Origin: Flexivirga oryzae | GTDB lineage: Bacteria; Actinomycetota; Actinomycetes; Actinomycetales; Dermatophilaceae | Direction: 5' to 3' | Assembly (NCBI RefSeq): GCF_014190805.1 | Contig: NZ_JACHVQ010000003.1 | Span: 124,001-188,000 of the forward strand | DNA length: 64,000 bases | Shown: positions 62,989-64,000 of the stretch, piece after piece | Layout of the letters: every line of letters begins with the position of its first letter | How positions within the stretch are numbered: the stretch's first letter is position 1 | The notes under the pieces: generated by a model | The model's database searches: none | The model's input: only the letters and a program-made list of their open reading frames with translations | What the model was told of the DNA's origin: nothing | Program-made: the position numbers and the translations under genes

Positions 62989-63725
62989 TTCTGCGCTGCT
63001 TCCTTGACTTTCGCGTATTTCAGGTCCAACGCGCCCTGGTATGCCGGGAACGTCTCCTTGCTGGACGTGCTCACGTCGTAGCCGAGCCCGGCGAGCGACA
63101 CGTAGGCCTTGTAGTTCTGCACCGAGGGGTCGTCGTCGAGCGCCTTCTTCAGCTTCGCCGGATCACCCATGGCCTTGATCACGAACGGTGGCGAGTAGAC
63201 GCGGCCCTGCAGTAGCAGGGTGTTGCCCACACAACGCACCGCCGAGGTCGAGATCACCCGCTGGTCCATCAGCATCATGGCGCTCGCGCCGCCCGCCCAG
63301 AGTGCGTTGACCACTGCTTGGACGTCCTGCTGGTGCACGACCAGCCAGTCGAGGTTGGCGCCGTCGGGCAGCGTCGACGGGTCGCGGCTGGAGTCGTTCA
63401 GCGACACGGTGACGACCTGCCCGGTGACCTCGCTGAGGCCGGCCGTGTCGGCATACCCGTCGGAGGTCCGGATCGTCTTCTTCAGCTTCGTCGAGCCGGG
63501 CGCGTCCTGCTTGCCGAGTTGGGCCACCTGGGTCTGCAGGGATGCGACGGTCGCGGCCTGCTTGGCGACCCGGTGGTTGCCGTCCTGCACCACCTGCACC
63601 AGGTCCCGGGTGCCGGGCCGCAGGTCGGAACCCTGCGAGGTGGCGGCGCTGACACCGAACAGCAGACCGGCGGCGACGCCGATCACCGGCACGGCATACG
63701 CCCATCTGTTCCGTGGTCGCCACAT
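62985..63725 (-). CDS. DUF881 family membrane-anchored protein
   Basis: 246 residues from the ATG at 63725; AAAGGGG is seven bases upstream. One N-terminal transmembrane helix (about 9-30), a helical, partly coiled-coil segment (about 45-80: VAKQAATVASLQTQVAQLG), and the DUF881 domain (VVTVSLNDSS, WLVVHQQDVQAVVNALWAGGA, VGNTLLLQGRVYSPPFVIKAMGD). The family is fixed at this place in actinobacteria, between crgA and trpG. It resembles SpoIIIAH/YlxW-like proteins and its role is not settled. Confidence 0.9.
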   Translation of the reverse strand: MWRPRNRWAYAVPVIGVAAGLLFGVSAATSQGSDLRPGTRDLVQVVQDGNHRVAKQAATVASLQTQVAQLGKQDAPGSTKLKKTIRTSDGYADTAGLSEVTGQVVTVSLNDSSRDPSTLPDGANLDWLVVHQQDVQAVVNALWAGGASAMMLMDQRVISTSAVRCVGNTLLLQGRVYSPPFVIKAMGDPAKLKKALDDDPSVQNYKAYVSLAGLGYDVSTSSKETFPAYQGALDLKYAKVKEAAQK

Positions 63726-63821
63726 GCCGCACCCCTTTCGTGGTCGCCGGACACCGGTGTCACAGCGCCGGTGACTTAGTCTTGTCCGAGATTCTTTCAT
63801 TCCGCTGTAGGAGCGACGTAC

Positions 63822-64000
63822 GTGAGCGAGCGAGACAAGCCAGCCGACCAGGCCGACACCGACGAGGCCGAGCTGATCGCCGAGCAGGAGTCCCGCGCCG
63901 CGACCGGCGACAAGGCGGAGGTCGCGACCGAGGCCATCGACGACCTCGAGGCGAAGAAGGCGGCCAACCGGGCGGCCCTCCGGGACGCCGAGAAGGAGGC
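63822..64000 (+). CDS. gene at the crgA position, N-terminal part
   Basis: Starts at a GTG with AGGAG eight bases upstream and runs off the right edge after 59 codons. The visible part is acidic and helical (ADTDEAELIAEQESRA, DLEAKKAANRAALRDAEKEA). In actinobacteria the gene divergent from DUF881 here is usually crgA, a small two-helix divisome protein, but CrgA normally starts with a short basic tail. It could be an extended CrgA or another protein. Confidence 0.5.
   Translation, partial: MSERDKPADQADTDEAELIAEQESRAATGDKAEVATEAIDDLEAKKAANRAALRDAEKE

Overview
The window is high-GC actinobacterial DNA. Gene content and layout point to Micrococcales, perhaps near Dermacoccaceae or Intrasporangiaceae; that placement is inference. 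The right end (53.3-64 kb) is the conserved chromosomal cell-growth and Ser/Thr-kinase locus of Actinobacteria: fhaA-fhaB-pstP-rodA-pbpA-pknA-pknB, then trpG and a DUF881 gene on the other strand, and the start of a gene at the usual crgA position. In well-studied actinobacteria this locus lies close to oriC, so the window is probably origin-proximal. Layout from the left: a clipped FAD oxidoreductase and a DinB/DUF664 protein; a three-gene surface locus of two WxL-like secreted proteins plus a DUF916/WxLIP membrane partner (0.9-3.8 kb); an amidohydrolase with a GntR regulator and a divergent Fe(II)/2-oxoglutarate oxygenase (3.8-7 kb); a gamma-glutamyl-amine catabolic operon on the minus strand (7-13.8 kb: PuuD-like hydrolase, SDR, aldehyde dehydrogenase, glutamine-synthetase-like ligase, FCD regulator, frameshifted APC permease); an ECF sigma factor with a membrane protein; and then a run of aromatic lower pathways: mhpD-F-E type meta-cleavage genes with an IclR regulator, homogentisate genes (hmgA, an unassigned coupled gene, fahA) with a divergent winged-helix/GAF regulator, and a resorcinol/hydroxyquinol set (flavin hydroxylase, maleylacetate reductase, hydroxyquinol 1,2-dioxygenase) with an AraC regulator. 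A VapBC-like toxin-antitoxin pair follows. From 31952 to 52936 lies what I read as a 21-kb genomic island inserted in the 3' end of tRNA-Leu(CAG). The intact tRNA is at its right end, next to a truncated integrase. A 26-bp exact copy of the tRNA 3' end is at the left, directly followed on the chromosomal side by the terminator that would originally have served the tRNA. The island carries a 13-gene minus-strand acyl-CoA operon: CoA ligase, zinc dehydrogenase, MaoC, AtoE-type carrier, mesaconyl-CoA C1-C4 transferase (mct-like), CitE-type lyase, acyl-CoA dehydrogenase, SDR, mesaconyl-C4-CoA hydratase (meh-like), thiolase, MaoC, crotonase and a second acyl-CoA dehydrogenase. A divergent GntR gene faces it across a palindromic operator. 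The rest of the island is a pile of insertion sequences (IS30, IS110, IS1380, IS256). The operon looks able to take up a short acid, activate it, run one beta-oxidation turn and split mesaconyl-CoA into acetyl-CoA and pyruvate; the substrate is unknown. Several non-coding structures stand out: an 88-bp palindromic repeat in two copies (13.9 and 53.1 kb), nested palindromes at 8.6 kb, repeat-derived coding sequence in the fhaA linker and between rodA and pbpA, and a perfect 23-bp hairpin between pknB and trpG. I saw no CRISPR array and no rRNA gene. All calls were made by eye from the sequence; no database search was run.
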